DNA of 18,859 nt from Candidatus Pacearchaeota archaeon (GCA_002688335.1 NZCQ01000010.1:1-18859), one strand, 5' to 3'; counted from the first letter of the stretch, positions 1 to 7,529 are shown. Notes: generated by a model not told the origin, from the sequence alone. Made by a program: numbers and translations.

Positions 1-298
1 CATATTTTGATTCATTTTCAGAAACCTTTTTGCTTACTATCTCATTTAATTGCTGCTTAGAAATCTCTGTAAGTTTGCTTTCATGTAATTTTCCTTGAAT
101 ATAATAAATCTTATCTCTTTTTCCCTCTCCTATGTAGACTTCTTCGTTAATCTCTAGTTTTATGCCTCTTCGAGGAATAAGTTGAAGTAAGGTTAAGAAT
201 TTTTTGCCCAGAGCCTGAGCTAAGGGGGTCATCTTGTTATCTAAAGGGTATCCATAAGGTAGATAATCTAGTATAATTGCTTCTTCTTCTTTTTCCAT
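1..298 (-). CDS. DUF655 family protein, 3' end cut by window edge
   Basis: The minus strand is open from an ATG at 298 to the window edge (about 99 codons). The translation begins MEKEEEAIILDYLPYGYP and continues with PLAQALGKKFLTLLQLIP and EEVYIGEGKRDKIYYI. These match what I recall of the archaeal DUF655 family (DYLPxGxP, PxAQxxG, VYIGxGxRxxI), proteins with a predicted nucleic-acid-binding fold and no firm biochemical role. Context supports the call: in archaea DUF655 usually sits between rpoF and the rRNA dimethyltransferase ksgA, and here it starts 8 bases after the rpoF stop. The missing C-terminal half, and probably ksgA, should lie beyond position 1. Co-transcription with L21e and RpoF is likely because no room for a promoter exists between them. 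Confidence 0.85.
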   Translation of the reverse strand, partial: MEKEEEAIILDYLPYGYPLDNKMTPLAQALGKKFLTLLQLIPRRGIKLEINEEVYIGEGKRDKIYYIQGKLHESKLTEISKQQLNEIVSKKVSENESKY

Positions 299-306
299 TT
301 TGTCTT

Positions 307-615
307 TTACTTACCTTTAATAATTTCGAGTATCTTGTTTGTTTCATCTTCGTTTAAACTTATATCTGTAAATATCTTATTGAGATCTGAGGCATCTCCA
401 GGAAGTAAATCGATAATCTTTACTACATGTTCTCTTTTTATCTTTAATGAATCTAATTTCCCTAGTTCTTCCTCAATCTTTTTTGCCTTGTCAGGTTTTG
501 TTTTAAGGAATTTCTTTAAAAAGATCTCTATCTCTTGCTTTTTGTCACTATCTGGGATTTCCTGAAGGATCTGATCAACTTTATTCATATGTATCGGTGT
601 TCTTTCTAGTATCAT
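307..615 (-). CDS. rpoF: DNA-directed RNA polymerase subunit Rpo4 (RpoF, Rpb4 homologue)
   Basis: A 102-aa protein. The second half resembles the Rpb4/RpoF HRDC-like helical domain: a helix ending in KAKKIEEELGKL, then REHVVKIIDLLPGDASDL and a C-terminal DETNKILEIIKGK, the characteristic IxDLLPxD...EExxKILEIIK ending. Rpo4 pairs with Rpo7 to form the stalk of archaeal RNA polymerase, which helps open the promoter and bind nascent RNA. The N-terminal half (MILERTPIHMNKVDQIL) is divergent but follows the family pattern of a short beta strand and then a helix. The ATG at 615 directly abuts the stop codon of a 26-codon ORF, and the order L21e-RpoF-DUF655 is the standard archaeal arrangement. Length is normal for the family. 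Confidence 0.88.
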   Translation of the reverse strand: MILERTPIHMNKVDQILQEIPDSDKKQEIEIFLKKFLKTKPDKAKKIEEELGKLDSLKIKREHVVKIIDLLPGDASDLNKIFTDISLNEDETNKILEIIKGK

Positions 616-696
616 TTATCTAAGACAACCTAAGGTTTTCTTCGATGTATCTTTCCTTAGATTGACTCCTTTCAGTCGTTTTTTTACTTTATTCAT
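616..696 (-). CDS. Possible 26-aa basic microprotein or translational coupler between L21e and RpoF
   Basis: An ATG at 696 overlaps the L21e stop codon as ATGA, and the 26-codon frame ends in a TAA at 616-618 that is followed with no gap by the rpoF ATG. The peptide begins MNKVKKRLKGVNLRKD and has about ten Lys/Arg and one Asp. I recognise no family. The exact packing suggests translational coupling, so that ribosomes leaving L21e pass to RpoF. It could equally be a chance ORF in a 77-base spacer. Low confidence. Confidence 0.25.
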   Translation of the reverse strand: MNKVKKRLKGVNLRKDTSKKTLGCLR

Positions 697-944
697 TTTA
701 GGCCTCTTAAATGTACTGGATGAATTATATAAGTTTTCTCTTTATTTAGGTCTTTTATTTTGACAACATATGAACTGCCTTTCTTATTGTTAACTATGCC
801 TGTTCTTCCTTGTATGTTTTTTGGAAATTTTGGTTGAACGCTCAATTCCCTAATGACTGTAACTTTATCCCCTTCCTTGAACTCCTTAAAGTAGTTACTA
901 AGTTTAATCTTTCCATGATCTCGTTTAGATTTTCTTTTTAGCAT
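693..944 (-). CDS. rpl21e: Large ribosomal subunit protein eL21 (L21e)
   Basis: An 83-aa basic protein with the L21e signature in order: HGKIKLSNYFKEFKEGDKV, a central NIQGRTGIV turn, then SSYVVKIKDLNKEKTYII and a final HPVHLRGLK. eL21 is an archaeal/eukaryotic 50S/60S protein with an SH3-like barrel that binds near the 5S rRNA and central protuberance. Typical archaeal eL21 is about 95-100 aa, so this one is slightly shortened at the N-terminus, as is common in reduced genomes. It is the first gene of the L21e-RpoF-DUF655 run. The spacer at 945-1037 is AT-rich with TATA-like stretches near 957 and 1005, but I cannot fix one promoter. Confidence 0.92.
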   Translation of the reverse strand: MLKRKSKRDHGKIKLSNYFKEFKEGDKVTVIRELSVQPKFPKNIQGRTGIVNNKKGSSYVVKIKDLNKEKTYIIHPVHLRGLK

Positions 945-1037
945 TTTAAGTATTTATGAAAATTAATCGCTTTAATTCCAAATTTCTTAGAAAATGTATG
1001 TTTTTAAAGTTTTGGTAAGTGTTTCTTTTTTTGAAAA

Positions 1038-1202
1038 TCAGATCCTATTTTGATCAAGATCTCCTCTTCTATTGGCTTCGTTCATGTTTGCTACAATAGC
1101 ATTGAATATTTTCTCGCCAAATGCTCCCTTGCCACATCTTTCACAAAAATCTATTATCTGAGAATCTTCTAATTGACATTTGCAATAAATACACGATTTC
1201 AT
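1038..1202 (-). CDS. 54-aa zinc-ribbon protein
   Basis: A 54-codon ORF starts at the ATG at 1202 and ends at a TGA at 1038-1040. The N-terminal half carries two cysteine pairs, CIYC(KC) and CERC, spaced like a small treble-clef or zinc ribbon. The second half is a helix (GEKIFNAIVANMNEANRRGD) and ends acidic. Small archaeal proteins of this layout (CxxC...FCExCG...GxKxFNAI..NM) are widespread in DPANN genomes without an assigned function, as I recall. A TATA-like AATATTTATAAACTAT lies at about 1235-1250, and a purine-rich AGAGG stands just before the start codon. The role is unknown; nucleic-acid or protein binding would be typical of such ribbons. Confidence 0.75.
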   Translation of the reverse strand: MKSCIYCKCQLEDSQIIDFCERCGKGAFGEKIFNAIVANMNEANRRGDLDQNRI

Positions 1203-1256
1203 TTTAACCTCTTTTATGATTAAGAATTGTAAAATAGTTTATAAATATTTATGAAA

Positions 1257-2135
1257 TTACTTCCTAGCTTTCTTATCTCTCATTCTTTTTCTCAACCTTC
1301 TATAAACGACAAATAGAATGATTATTAGAAGAACTCCAATTATATAAAATCCAGTTAAATTTCTCTCTTTTAATCCTAGCTCTATTGCTCTTGAAGAGGT
1401 GTAAACGTCTAAGTCTAGATTAAAGATCTCTGTGTATTCTTTGTTGAGATCATCTTTGTAAGTAACTGTTATGGGAAGGTTGACTTTCTCTGGAGCATCT
1501 TCCTCAAAAATGACCTTTAAGTCTATAGAGTCAAAGTCATCACTATCTATATCTCCGATGTAATGTTTGTTCGAGCTTAGGAATTTGATGTTGCTTGATT
1601 CTTTTATTTCAACTTCTAAAAATTTTGCGTCGCTTAATCCCTTATTGGTTACCCTTATAGAAAGATCATTGTTTTGGTCAGCTAATAGTAAGCCTTCTTC
1701 AATATCTAGATCTATTATAGGTTCAGAGTTAACAACAACGCTTATTAATGAATCTTTTGTCTTGATTTCATCCTCAGCATTTTTGAAAGTTATCTTTACT
1801 GGAATTTTGTATATTCCGGATTTAGCATTGTTTAGTGCGATTATTTGAAAAACTGCATTTTTTGTTTTATCTTCCCTTATCTCGTCAATCCCATATTCTG
1901 AAGAAGAGTCAAAAGGTGCAAATGGCACGCTAGTTAGGTCTAGAGAGATGCTTACATCTGTGATGTCATCATCTGCATCATTTTCTAAACCAATTGTGAT
2001 TGTGCTTTTTTTCCCAGGATTTATTTCACTAGTGCTAACAGAATCTATGATTAAAGCATGAGCAAAACTAACTGTACTAAGAATTAAAAATGCTATGATT
2101 AATACGCTTAGAGTTATCTTCATTATCTTATTCAT
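1257..2135 (-). CDS. Membrane-anchored COG1361-type surface protein, copy 1
   Basis: A 292-aa protein. It has an N-terminal signal peptide (about residues 1-28, ending SFAHA), then two beta-sandwich repeats of the CARDB/COG1361 S-layer-related kind (about 29-140 and 141-250), one transmembrane helix (about 263-283, YIIGVLLIIILFVVY) and a very basic cytoplasmic tail (RRLRKRMRDKKARK). The topology is extracytoplasmic with the tail inside. Residues IGDIDSDDFDSIDL and the YKDDLN segment recur almost unchanged in the next gene, so the two are paralogues. The neighbours are two MacB-like permeases, and co-occurrence of such proteins with MacB/FtsX transporters suggests a partner or substrate-presenting role (inference). 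The start at 2135 sits about 26 bases after a TATA box, consistent with a leaderless mRNA. Confidence 0.8.
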   Translation of the reverse strand: MNKIMKITLSVLIIAFLILSTVSFAHALIIDSVSTSEINPGKKSTITIGLENDADDDITDVSISLDLTSVPFAPFDSSSEYGIDEIREDKTKNAVFQIIALNNAKSGIYKIPVKITFKNAEDEIKTKDSLISVVVNSEPIIDLDIEEGLLLADQNNDLSIRVTNKGLSDAKFLEVEIKESSNIKFLSSNKHYIGDIDSDDFDSIDLKVIFEEDAPEKVNLPITVTYKDDLNKEYTEIFNLDLDVYTSSRAIELGLKERNLTGFYIIGVLLIIILFVVYRRLRKRMRDKKARK

Positions 2136-2155
2136 ATATTTTCATAAATATCTTT

Positions 2156-2166
2156 CTTTTTAAATC
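2156..2166 (-). promoter_or_regulatory. TATA box for the COG1361 copy 1 gene
   Basis: On the minus strand GATTTAAAAAG lies here, its centre about 26 bases upstream of the ATG at 2135. This is the spacing of a leaderless archaeal promoter. It gives copy 1 its own promoter in addition to any read-through from copy 2. Confidence 0.5.
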
Positions 2167-2237
2167 TTTTGTTTGTAACCTCTAAAGAGTTAATACAAAG
2201 AAGCTCATGTGTAAAATCTTTGAAAAGATAAGAATTA

Positions 2238-3158
2238 TCACTTATGCCTGTGATGCAAGGACTTATGATGGTGTTTTCTCTTAAGTTTTTTGTAAATAAG
2301 ATATCCTGCTATGGCTACAATTGCTATCCCTAAAACAACATAATTCTGATAACCATTCTTTATTCCAAGTTCGCTTGAAGATCTTAATTCTAAATTCAAA
2401 TCTATCTTCTCCTCGTAATCCTCGTTCAATGAATCTTTATAACTTATTTTTAGGGGGAGTTTAACCTGAGATTTTTTGCTTTTAACATTTAATCTGAAAT
2501 CCACCGAGTCAAAGTCATCGCTGTCTAGGTCTCCGATATATTTTTTCATTCCAGAGATTATTTCATAGTCCTTGGTTCCTTCTAATTCAACAGTGAGAAA
2601 TTTGATGTCTGCTAATCCGTTGTTGACAAATTTTATTGAGATACTTCCAATATAATTTCCTCGGTAAAGTTCCGAGTTTTCTAGTTGAACAAAAATAACT
2701 GGACTGCTCTTTATTATTATTCCTAAGGTGTAATTGTCTTCTTGATCGTCGCCAACATTACTAAACTCACTTCCAAAATTAGTTACATAGTCTATGTTTA
2801 GATATCCCTCATAAATTCCTTCCTTAGCACTAGGGGAGGCAAGAATCCTAAAGCTTAAATTCTTTGATTCCCCAGAATCCAGCCTAGAGATCTTAACCTT
2901 GTTTACATCCTTATAAAATCCTATTGTTGAGGGGAGGGCTAGTTTTACTCTTATATTATCAACAAATAGCTCTCCTCCATTTTCTAGTTCAACGTTCAAT
3001 AGAGCATCTTCCCCCGGAACAAGGTTCTCAGGATTCATATTTATTTTTCTAATCCTCAATGAGTTTTCGGTTGCTAACTTGTTATCGTCTTCTATGTATA
3101 CTGCAAAGACAGTTCCAACCATTAATAGCATAACAAATAAAAAAACCAAATATTTCAT
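2238..3158 (-). CDS. Membrane-anchored COG1361-type surface protein, copy 2
   Basis: A 306-aa paralogue of the neighbouring gene with the same plan: signal peptide (about 1-19, ending GTVFA), two immunoglobulin-like beta-sandwich domains of the COG1361 type, a transmembrane segment (about 279-297) and a basic, histidine-rich cytoplasmic tail (RKHHHKSLHHRHK). It shares the KYIGDLDSDDFDSVDF and YKDSLN segments with copy 1. A clear Shine-Dalgarno GAGGTG at 3164-3169 stands six bases before the ATG, and a TATA-like TTTTTAAATC lies near 3190-3199, so this mRNA has a short leader. It lies 60 bases downstream of the permease pair on the same strand and probably works with it at the cell surface. The His-rich tail may bind metal, but that is speculation. 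Confidence 0.8.
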   Translation of the reverse strand: MKYLVFLFVMLLMVGTVFAVYIEDDNKLATENSLRIRKINMNPENLVPGEDALLNVELENGGELFVDNIRVKLALPSTIGFYKDVNKVKISRLDSGESKNLSFRILASPSAKEGIYEGYLNIDYVTNFGSEFSNVGDDQEDNYTLGIIIKSSPVIFVQLENSELYRGNYIGSISIKFVNNGLADIKFLTVELEGTKDYEIISGMKKYIGDLDSDDFDSVDFRLNVKSKKSQVKLPLKISYKDSLNEDYEEKIDLNLELRSSSELGIKNGYQNYVVLGIAIVAIAGYLIYKKLKRKHHHKSLHHRHK

Positions 3159-3218
3159 TTAATCACCTCAATTATTTGAAAACTTTCTGATTTAAAAACC
3201 TTGCCTATTTTTTAGAAA

Positions 3219-4442
3219 CTATTCGTATCTTAACGTATCGACAGGTTTTAATTTACTTGCCTGATATGAGGGGAGGAACCCGGATAAGATCCCCACTATG
3301 AGCCCAAATGCTAGGGAGATTATTATTAGTAATGGATTCAGAGATGCTCTTAACAAATCCGCTCCGACATAAATAACAATAACATACTCTATAGTTTTAG
3401 CGATTGCAATACCTATTAAGACTCCTAAAAATCCTCCGATCAATCCTAGGATGCTCGCCTCTATGACAAATATTCCTAAAATATCTCTGTTTCTAGCTCC
3501 AATAGCTTTCATTGTTCCTATCTCCTTCTTTCTTTCTAAGACAGATGTGTACATTGTGTTGGCGATTCCTATTCCTCCCACTATTGCAGATATTAGGGCT
3601 ACAATTAATAAGAATCCAGTAATTCCGTTTAGAACTGTGCTAAAGGTTCCCAGCAATTCTTCAGGAGTTGAAATATCAAAGTCCTGTGTTTTTTCATCTA
3701 CATCTCTAAACTTCCTTAACTTTCTCTCAACATCTTCTGCGACTTTGCTCATATCCGCGTTTCCTTTAATCTGGGCCATGATAAAATCTACCCTGTCACT
3801 TGAATTAAATAATTCTTCAAAATCTTCTACACTAATGTAAATTTGTTGATCGTCGGCAGGATTTCCTATGGCACTTAAGATTCCTATGACTTCGAAATCT
3901 TTTCCGTTTAATTTAAATTTATCTCCGGGTTTGACAGGGCTGCTGAATAAGTCTCTGTATTTGTAGTTATATCCAACTAAAACTTTGTTTTTATCGCCTT
4001 TTTTTAGCATTCTTCCATCTTCTGCTTCTAGTCCAAAAGTTTCAAAGACTAAGTTGAACTTATCTCTATCTCTCACGGGAACTCCTAAAGTTGTATAATA
4101 TCTTTCTTGATCTCTATATTCTATTTTTGTGTTGCCTATGGTGAAATAGGCTACCTCCTCAACCCCCCTAGTAGATTCTACAATTTCTGAATCTTCAATT
4201 GTTAATTGGACTGCTCCTCCACTACCTCCTGGAGGTCCGGCCTGTCCTTTTGGTTGTACAAAGAATTTATCCCCCCCTAATAGCTCGAATTGTTCATTGA
4301 CAAATCCTCTCAATCCTAAGGATAAACTCATTAGAACAAAGATAGTTACAATGCCTAAAAATATTCCCAAGACAGTTAGTAAACTTCTGGTTTTTCTTAT
4401 TCTTAGATTTCTGCTAGCTATTTTAAAATAATCTTGAATCAT
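3219..4442 (-). CDS. MacB/FtsX-family ABC transporter permease, second of pair
   Basis: About 407 aa with the MacB/FtsX layout: an N-terminal transmembrane helix (SLLTVLGIFLGIVTIFVLMS), a periplasmic-type MacB core domain of about 220 residues outside the membrane, then three C-terminal helices. The conserved segment IANTMYTSVLERKKEIGTMK is the cytoplasmic coupling region that contacts the ATPase. I chose the ATG at 4442 rather than the TTG at 4463: a GAGG sits just ahead of it inside the last codons of the upstream permease, and it follows that gene's stop by one base, so the two are coupled. Family members act as mechanotransducers that drive export or extraction of lipoproteins or peptides rather than classical import. 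Two dissimilar copies suggest a heterodimer. The substrate is unknown. Confidence 0.88.
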   Translation of the reverse strand: MIQDYFKIASRNLRIRKTRSLLTVLGIFLGIVTIFVLMSLSLGLRGFVNEQFELLGGDKFFVQPKGQAGPPGGSGGAVQLTIEDSEIVESTRGVEEVAYFTIGNTKIEYRDQERYYTTLGVPVRDRDKFNLVFETFGLEAEDGRMLKKGDKNKVLVGYNYKYRDLFSSPVKPGDKFKLNGKDFEVIGILSAIGNPADDQQIYISVEDFEELFNSSDRVDFIMAQIKGNADMSKVAEDVERKLRKFRDVDEKTQDFDISTPEELLGTFSTVLNGITGFLLIVALISAIVGGIGIANTMYTSVLERKKEIGTMKAIGARNRDILGIFVIEASILGLIGGFLGVLIGIAIAKTIEYVIVIYVGADLLRASLNPLLIIISLAFGLIVGILSGFLPSYQASKLKPVDTLRYE

Positions 4443-4443
4443 T

Positions 4444-5661
4444 TTATCCTCGTAAAGCGTCAACGGGTTTTAATTTACTTGCCTGATAGCTTGGAATACC
4501 TCCAAATATAATTCCTAAAACTCCTGAAAAGATTAGAACACCTAACATTAAGGGCATTGACAAATTAACTGTTATTAGTTGTGTGTTTAGAATTGTATTT
4601 ACTATGTTGCTTAGACCTAAAGCTAGGGCTGCTCCAATTAAAACTCCTATTAATCCTCCGACAAACCCCAATAATCCAGACTCTATTAAGAATATGCTGA
4701 GTATGTCTCTGTTTCTAGCTCCAATAGCTTTCATTGTTCCTATCTCCTTCTTTCTTTCTAAGACAGAGGTATACATTGTGTTGGCGATTCCTATTCCTCC
4801 TACAATTAGAGAGATCAGCGCTATTCCGACTACTATCGCGTTTATAACAGATAAGATTTGGTTAACGGTTGAAATCGATTGGAGAGGGGTTTGGACAGAA
4901 AAATCTTCTTCGCCTTTTTTTAGATTTCTATCTTTCCTCAATCTATCTTCTATTCTTCTTGCTACTTCTTCTATATCTTCGTTTTCTTCAATTTGGGCTA
5001 TTAGTAAATCGATCTCATTATCTATATTAAGTAAATCTTCCATGTCATCATTAAGCATTAAAACAACGTCATTTATTTGAAAACTGCTTCCTCTCTTTAA
5101 GATTCCTACAACTTCGAAATCTTTTCCTTGAATATTTATTTTTTTTCCAACTTCGATTTCTTTATCAAAATTATCTCCTTTAGCAATGTTAGGACCAATT
5201 ATTACTTTTCCACGATCTCCTTTTTTCAATAATCTCCCCTTCTCGGTCTTTAAATTTATTGCATCATAAATTATCCTCATTTTTTCACTTTCTTCTGCAA
5301 CATCTGCTATGAAATTAAAACTAACAAAATCATTATATTCTATTTTTACAACTCTGACTAGTCTTGGAACTACTTCTTCAACCCCATTAGCAGATTCTAT
5401 TACTCCCACATCATGGTCATTTAGTTTGGTGACTACTGTGCTTCCAGGAGGTCCGAATCCTGTTTCTGAGTTTTGTATTGTTAACTTATCTGTTGAAAGT
5501 GTAGAGAACTGACCTGTAACTGCGGTTTGTAATCCTTGCCCCAAACTTATTAATGAAACTACTGCAGCAATCCCGATAAAGATGCCCACCATGGTAAGCC
5601 AGGATCTAAGTCTTCTTCTCTTAATGCTGTTTATTGAAAGTAGGAATAAATCTTTTAGCAT
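4444..5661 (-). CDS. MacB/FtsX-family ABC transporter permease, first of pair
   Basis: A 405-aa protein with the same plan as the following permease: first transmembrane helix at about 20-42, a large extracytoplasmic MacB core domain (about 50-270), three helices near the C-terminus, and an ending (PSYQASKLKPVDALRG) nearly identical to that of its partner. The ATG at 5661 lies about 25 bases after a TATA box, which fits a leaderless operon start. The MacB core domains of the two copies have diverged, while the coupling segment is almost the same even at the DNA level. With the ATPase at 6510-7202, it should form a complete type VII-like ABC transporter. No substrate can be named from sequence. 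Confidence 0.88.
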   Translation of the reverse strand: MLKDLFLLSINSIKRRRLRSWLTMVGIFIGIAAVVSLISLGQGLQTAVTGQFSTLSTDKLTIQNSETGFGPPGSTVVTKLNDHDVGVIESANGVEEVVPRLVRVVKIEYNDFVSFNFIADVAEESEKMRIIYDAINLKTEKGRLLKKGDRGKVIIGPNIAKGDNFDKEIEVGKKINIQGKDFEVVGILKRGSSFQINDVVLMLNDDMEDLLNIDNEIDLLIAQIEENEDIEEVARRIEDRLRKDRNLKKGEEDFSVQTPLQSISTVNQILSVINAIVVGIALISLIVGGIGIANTMYTSVLERKKEIGTMKAIGARNRDILSIFLIESGLLGFVGGLIGVLIGAALALGLSNIVNTILNTQLITVNLSMPLMLGVLIFSGVLGIIFGGIPSYQASKLKPVDALRG

Positions 5662-5678
5662 ATTGATAGAATTGAAGG

Positions 5679-5690
5679 CCTATTTAAATA
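5679..5690 (-). promoter_or_regulatory. TATA box for the permease operon
   Basis: The minus strand reads TATTTAAATA here, about 25 bases before the ATG at 5661, as expected for a leaderless archaeal transcript. It directly abuts the stop codon of the membrane-tail remnant at 5693-5800. Confidence 0.5.
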
Positions 5691-5692
5691 AA

Positions 5693-5800
5693 TTACCTAT
5701 CTTTCCTTCTCAGCGTTAATAACAAGAGGACTAGCATTGTGATTATTACCGACAGCCATCTGAGGATTATTGTCCAGTTAGGGTATCCTTCATAAGGCCC
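5693..5800 (-). pseudogene. Possible C-terminal membrane-tail remnant
   Basis: An open stretch of 35 codons without a good start codon ends in a TAA at 5693-5695. It reads GPYEGYPNWTIILRW followed by a strongly hydrophobic segment and the basic end TLRRKDR. That is a typical transmembrane anchor and stop-transfer tail, like those ending the COG1361 proteins nearby. An in-frame TAA sits directly upstream at 5801-5803. It may be the surviving end of a decayed surface-protein gene of the same operon, or a chance hydrophobic stretch. The rest of the 5662-5943 spacer holds only two divergent promoters. Confidence 0.3.
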
Positions 5801-5909
5801 TTATAATCCTTTTAAGAATTATTATGAATGCCGCTTATTTGCCTTAGCTTCATTTAATGACAAAATTTGATTATATAGAATATAAAATATGCACCTTCCT
5901 TAAGCAGAA

Positions 5910-5922
5910 TTAAATATATAAA
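5910..5922 (+). promoter_or_regulatory. TATA box for the deoxyribosyltransferase-like gene
   Basis: TTAAATATATAAA is centred about 27 bases before the ATG at 5944. This favours that ATG, and a leaderless mRNA, over the in-frame GTG at 5926, which would lie upstream of the transcription start. Confidence 0.5.
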
Positions 5923-5943
5923 CAAGTGAACTTAGAGTTGATC

Positions 5944-6486
5944 ATGACAGAATTAAAAGTTTATATTGCTGGGAAAGTTAATCCAAATTCTGTGTTTGGA
6001 ACTCATGATTGGAGAGATTCTTTTTGCGAAAAACTATCTAAAGAGACAGGTTTTAAGATTGTTAATCTAGATCCAACCAAATCCAACGAGAACCTTAGTC
6101 TGGATGAAGGGAATCCCAATCTAATTTTCGGTAGGGATTGTCATATGATAAAATCTGCAGACGTTATAATCGTAGTTTTAACTGATGACATAAGTGTTGG
6201 AGGTTCACAAGAAATGTTAATCTCAAAATATTTCTCTAAACCTTTAATCGGAATTGCACAGAAGGGAGGCAAGTTTGTAAAGGAAGAAAAAGAGATCTTG
6301 GGTAAGGTTTACAAAAATTGGACGCACCCTTTTGTTGATATCCCTTGCGACGCCCTATTTGAAGATATTGAAGGGGCAGCAGATTTTATTAAGAAGATTA
6401 CTTCCGAATCTAAGGTAGATATTAAGGGAATCTCAGTCATTGATGAGGCCGTTAATTATTACAAAAAGAATCATCACCATTTATAG
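5944..6486 (+). CDS. Nucleoside 2-deoxyribosyltransferase-like protein
   Basis: A 180-aa protein with the Rossmann-like fold of the nucleoside 2-deoxyribosyltransferase superfamily: strand 1 KVYIAGKV, strand 2 KIVNLDPTK, the motif GRDCHMIKSADVIIVVL (the D...I..AD.ii...l element), and GSQEMLISKYFSKPLIGI, where the Glu of GxxxE is the usual catalytic nucleophile. Family members cleave or exchange the base on nucleosides or nucleotides for salvage, or act as nucleotide-derived signal hydrolases. The exact substrate cannot be told here. It is transcribed divergently from the permease operon and separates the permeases from their ATPase. The C-terminus ends KKNHHHL. The start was chosen from the TATA spacing and because homologues begin directly at the first beta strand. 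Confidence 0.75.
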   Translation: MTELKVYIAGKVNPNSVFGTHDWRDSFCEKLSKETGFKIVNLDPTKSNENLSLDEGNPNLIFGRDCHMIKSADVIIVVLTDDISVGGSQEMLISKYFSKPLIGIAQKGGKFVKEEKEILGKVYKNWTHPFVDIPCDALFEDIEGAADFIKKITSESKVDIKGISVIDEAVNYYKKNHHHL

Positions 6487-6509
6487 GAGATTGTTTATGA
6501 TTAAGCTGA

Positions 6510-7202
6510 TTACTCTCCTTTCCCATTCACGATCCTACCATCTTTCAACTTATAGATCTTATCTGCATGCTTAGCAATATCCTCGTCGTGAGTTACCAAA
6601 ATAATTGTTTTGCCTTCATTGCTTAATTTGTTGAACATGTCTGCTACTTCCTCTCCCCTTTTACTGTCTAGGTTTCCAGTGGGTTCATCAGCTAGGATTA
6701 CTTCGGGATCATTTGCTAATGCCCTTGAAACTGCAACCCTTTGTCTTTCTCCCCCTGAAAGTTCGTTTGGAAGATGATCTAGCCTTTGGCCTAGTCCTAT
6801 TTTTTCTAGCAATTCTGTGGCCCTCTCTCTTCTTTCCTCTAAGCTATAACCTTGAAATACCATGGGAAGCATAACATTCTCTAAGGCAGTTAAAGTAGGG
6901 ATCAGATTGAAGGTTTGAAAAACAAATCCTATTTTTCTTCCCCTTATTTGAGCTAACTCTGATTCATGAAGATGTGCGATATTGGTTTTATCTAGATAGA
7001 TGTTACCTTTCGTGGGCGTATCAAGTGCTCCGACCATGTTCATAGCTGTTGACTTTCCAGATCCTGAAGGGCCTACAATTGCAACGAAATCTCCTTTGTT
7101 TATGGTGATATCTACTCCATCAACTGCCTTAATTGTTTCCTCTCCCAAATAGAAATATTTGGCAACATCCTTTAATTTTATTATTTCTTGTTTTTTCTTC
7201 AT
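6510..7202 (-). CDS. LolD/MacB-type ABC transporter ATP-binding protein
   Basis: A 230-aa ATPase with all motifs intact: Walker A GPSGSGKST (44-52), Q-loop in FVFQTFNLIPTLTALENV, signature LSGGERQR (148-155), Walker B VILADEP (168-174), D-loop GNLDS, and H-loop His205 in LVTHDED. The PTLTALENVMLP segment and overall length are typical of the LolD/MacB/FtsE subfamily. This subfamily pairs with FtsX-like permeases and powers conformational work on the outside of the membrane. It lies on the same strand as the two permeases, but about 0.85 kb upstream and interrupted by an oppositely oriented gene, so it is probably transcribed separately. A TATA-like TTTATAAT lies just upstream. It is almost certainly the motor for the permease pair. 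Confidence 0.92.
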   Translation of the reverse strand: MKKKQEIIKLKDVAKYFYLGEETIKAVDGVDITINKGDFVAIVGPSGSGKSTAMNMVGALDTPTKGNIYLDKTNIAHLHESELAQIRGRKIGFVFQTFNLIPTLTALENVMLPMVFQGYSLEERRERATELLEKIGLGQRLDHLPNELSGGERQRVAVSRALANDPEVILADEPTGNLDSKRGEEVADMFNKLSNEGKTIILVTHDEDIAKHADKIYKLKDGRIVNGKGE

Positions 7203-7262
7203 CTAATTTATAATCAACCTCCAATTAAAAATCTTTTTATAATTGTTTAGTCCATTATTTGG

Positions 7263-7529
7263 ATGAGGGAATCAAAGAAAATCTCTAAATTAGAAGTTGA
7301 AGATAAGATTAAAGAGATTTTTGAAAGAAATCCATCTCCTTCAGAGATTAAGAAAGTAAAGAGACTTGCTACGTCTAAGAATATAAAATTGGGAGATTAT
7401 AAAAAGAAGTTTTGTAGGAAGTGTTTGAGTTGGTTTGACTCGGGTAATTGTGAAGTTAGGATTAAAGGTTCTTTGAAGGTTGTTAGGTGTTTGAATTGTG
7501 GTTATGTTGGAAGATATAAGATTAAATGA
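7263..7529 (+). CDS. rnp4: Ribonuclease P protein component 4 (Rpp21/Rpr2)
   Basis: An 88-aa protein matching archaeal Rpp21/Rpr2: an N-terminal helix, the segment IKKVKRLATSKNIKLGDYKK, then a zinc ribbon made of CRKC and CLNCG pairs separated by a short beta hairpin, and a basic end (VGRYKIK). Rpp21 pairs with Rpp29 on the specificity domain of RNase P RNA and helps mature tRNA 5' ends. Here it stands convergent to a tRNA-Ser gene. A TATA-like TTTTTATAAT lies about 25 bases before the ATG at 7263, consistent with a leaderless mRNA. Length is slightly below the archaeal average, mainly at the N-terminus. Confidence 0.88.
   Translation: MRESKKISKLEVEDKIKEIFERNPSPSEIKKVKRLATSKNIKLGDYKKKFCRKCLSWFDSGNCEVRIKGSLKVVRCLNCGYVGRYKIK

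Noticed and set aside
3451..5080. Plus-strand ORFs of 129 and 165 aa across the permeases
   Set aside because: They are antisense to clear MacB-like genes, have low-complexity Ser/Ile/Pro composition, and arise from the shared coupling-segment DNA.
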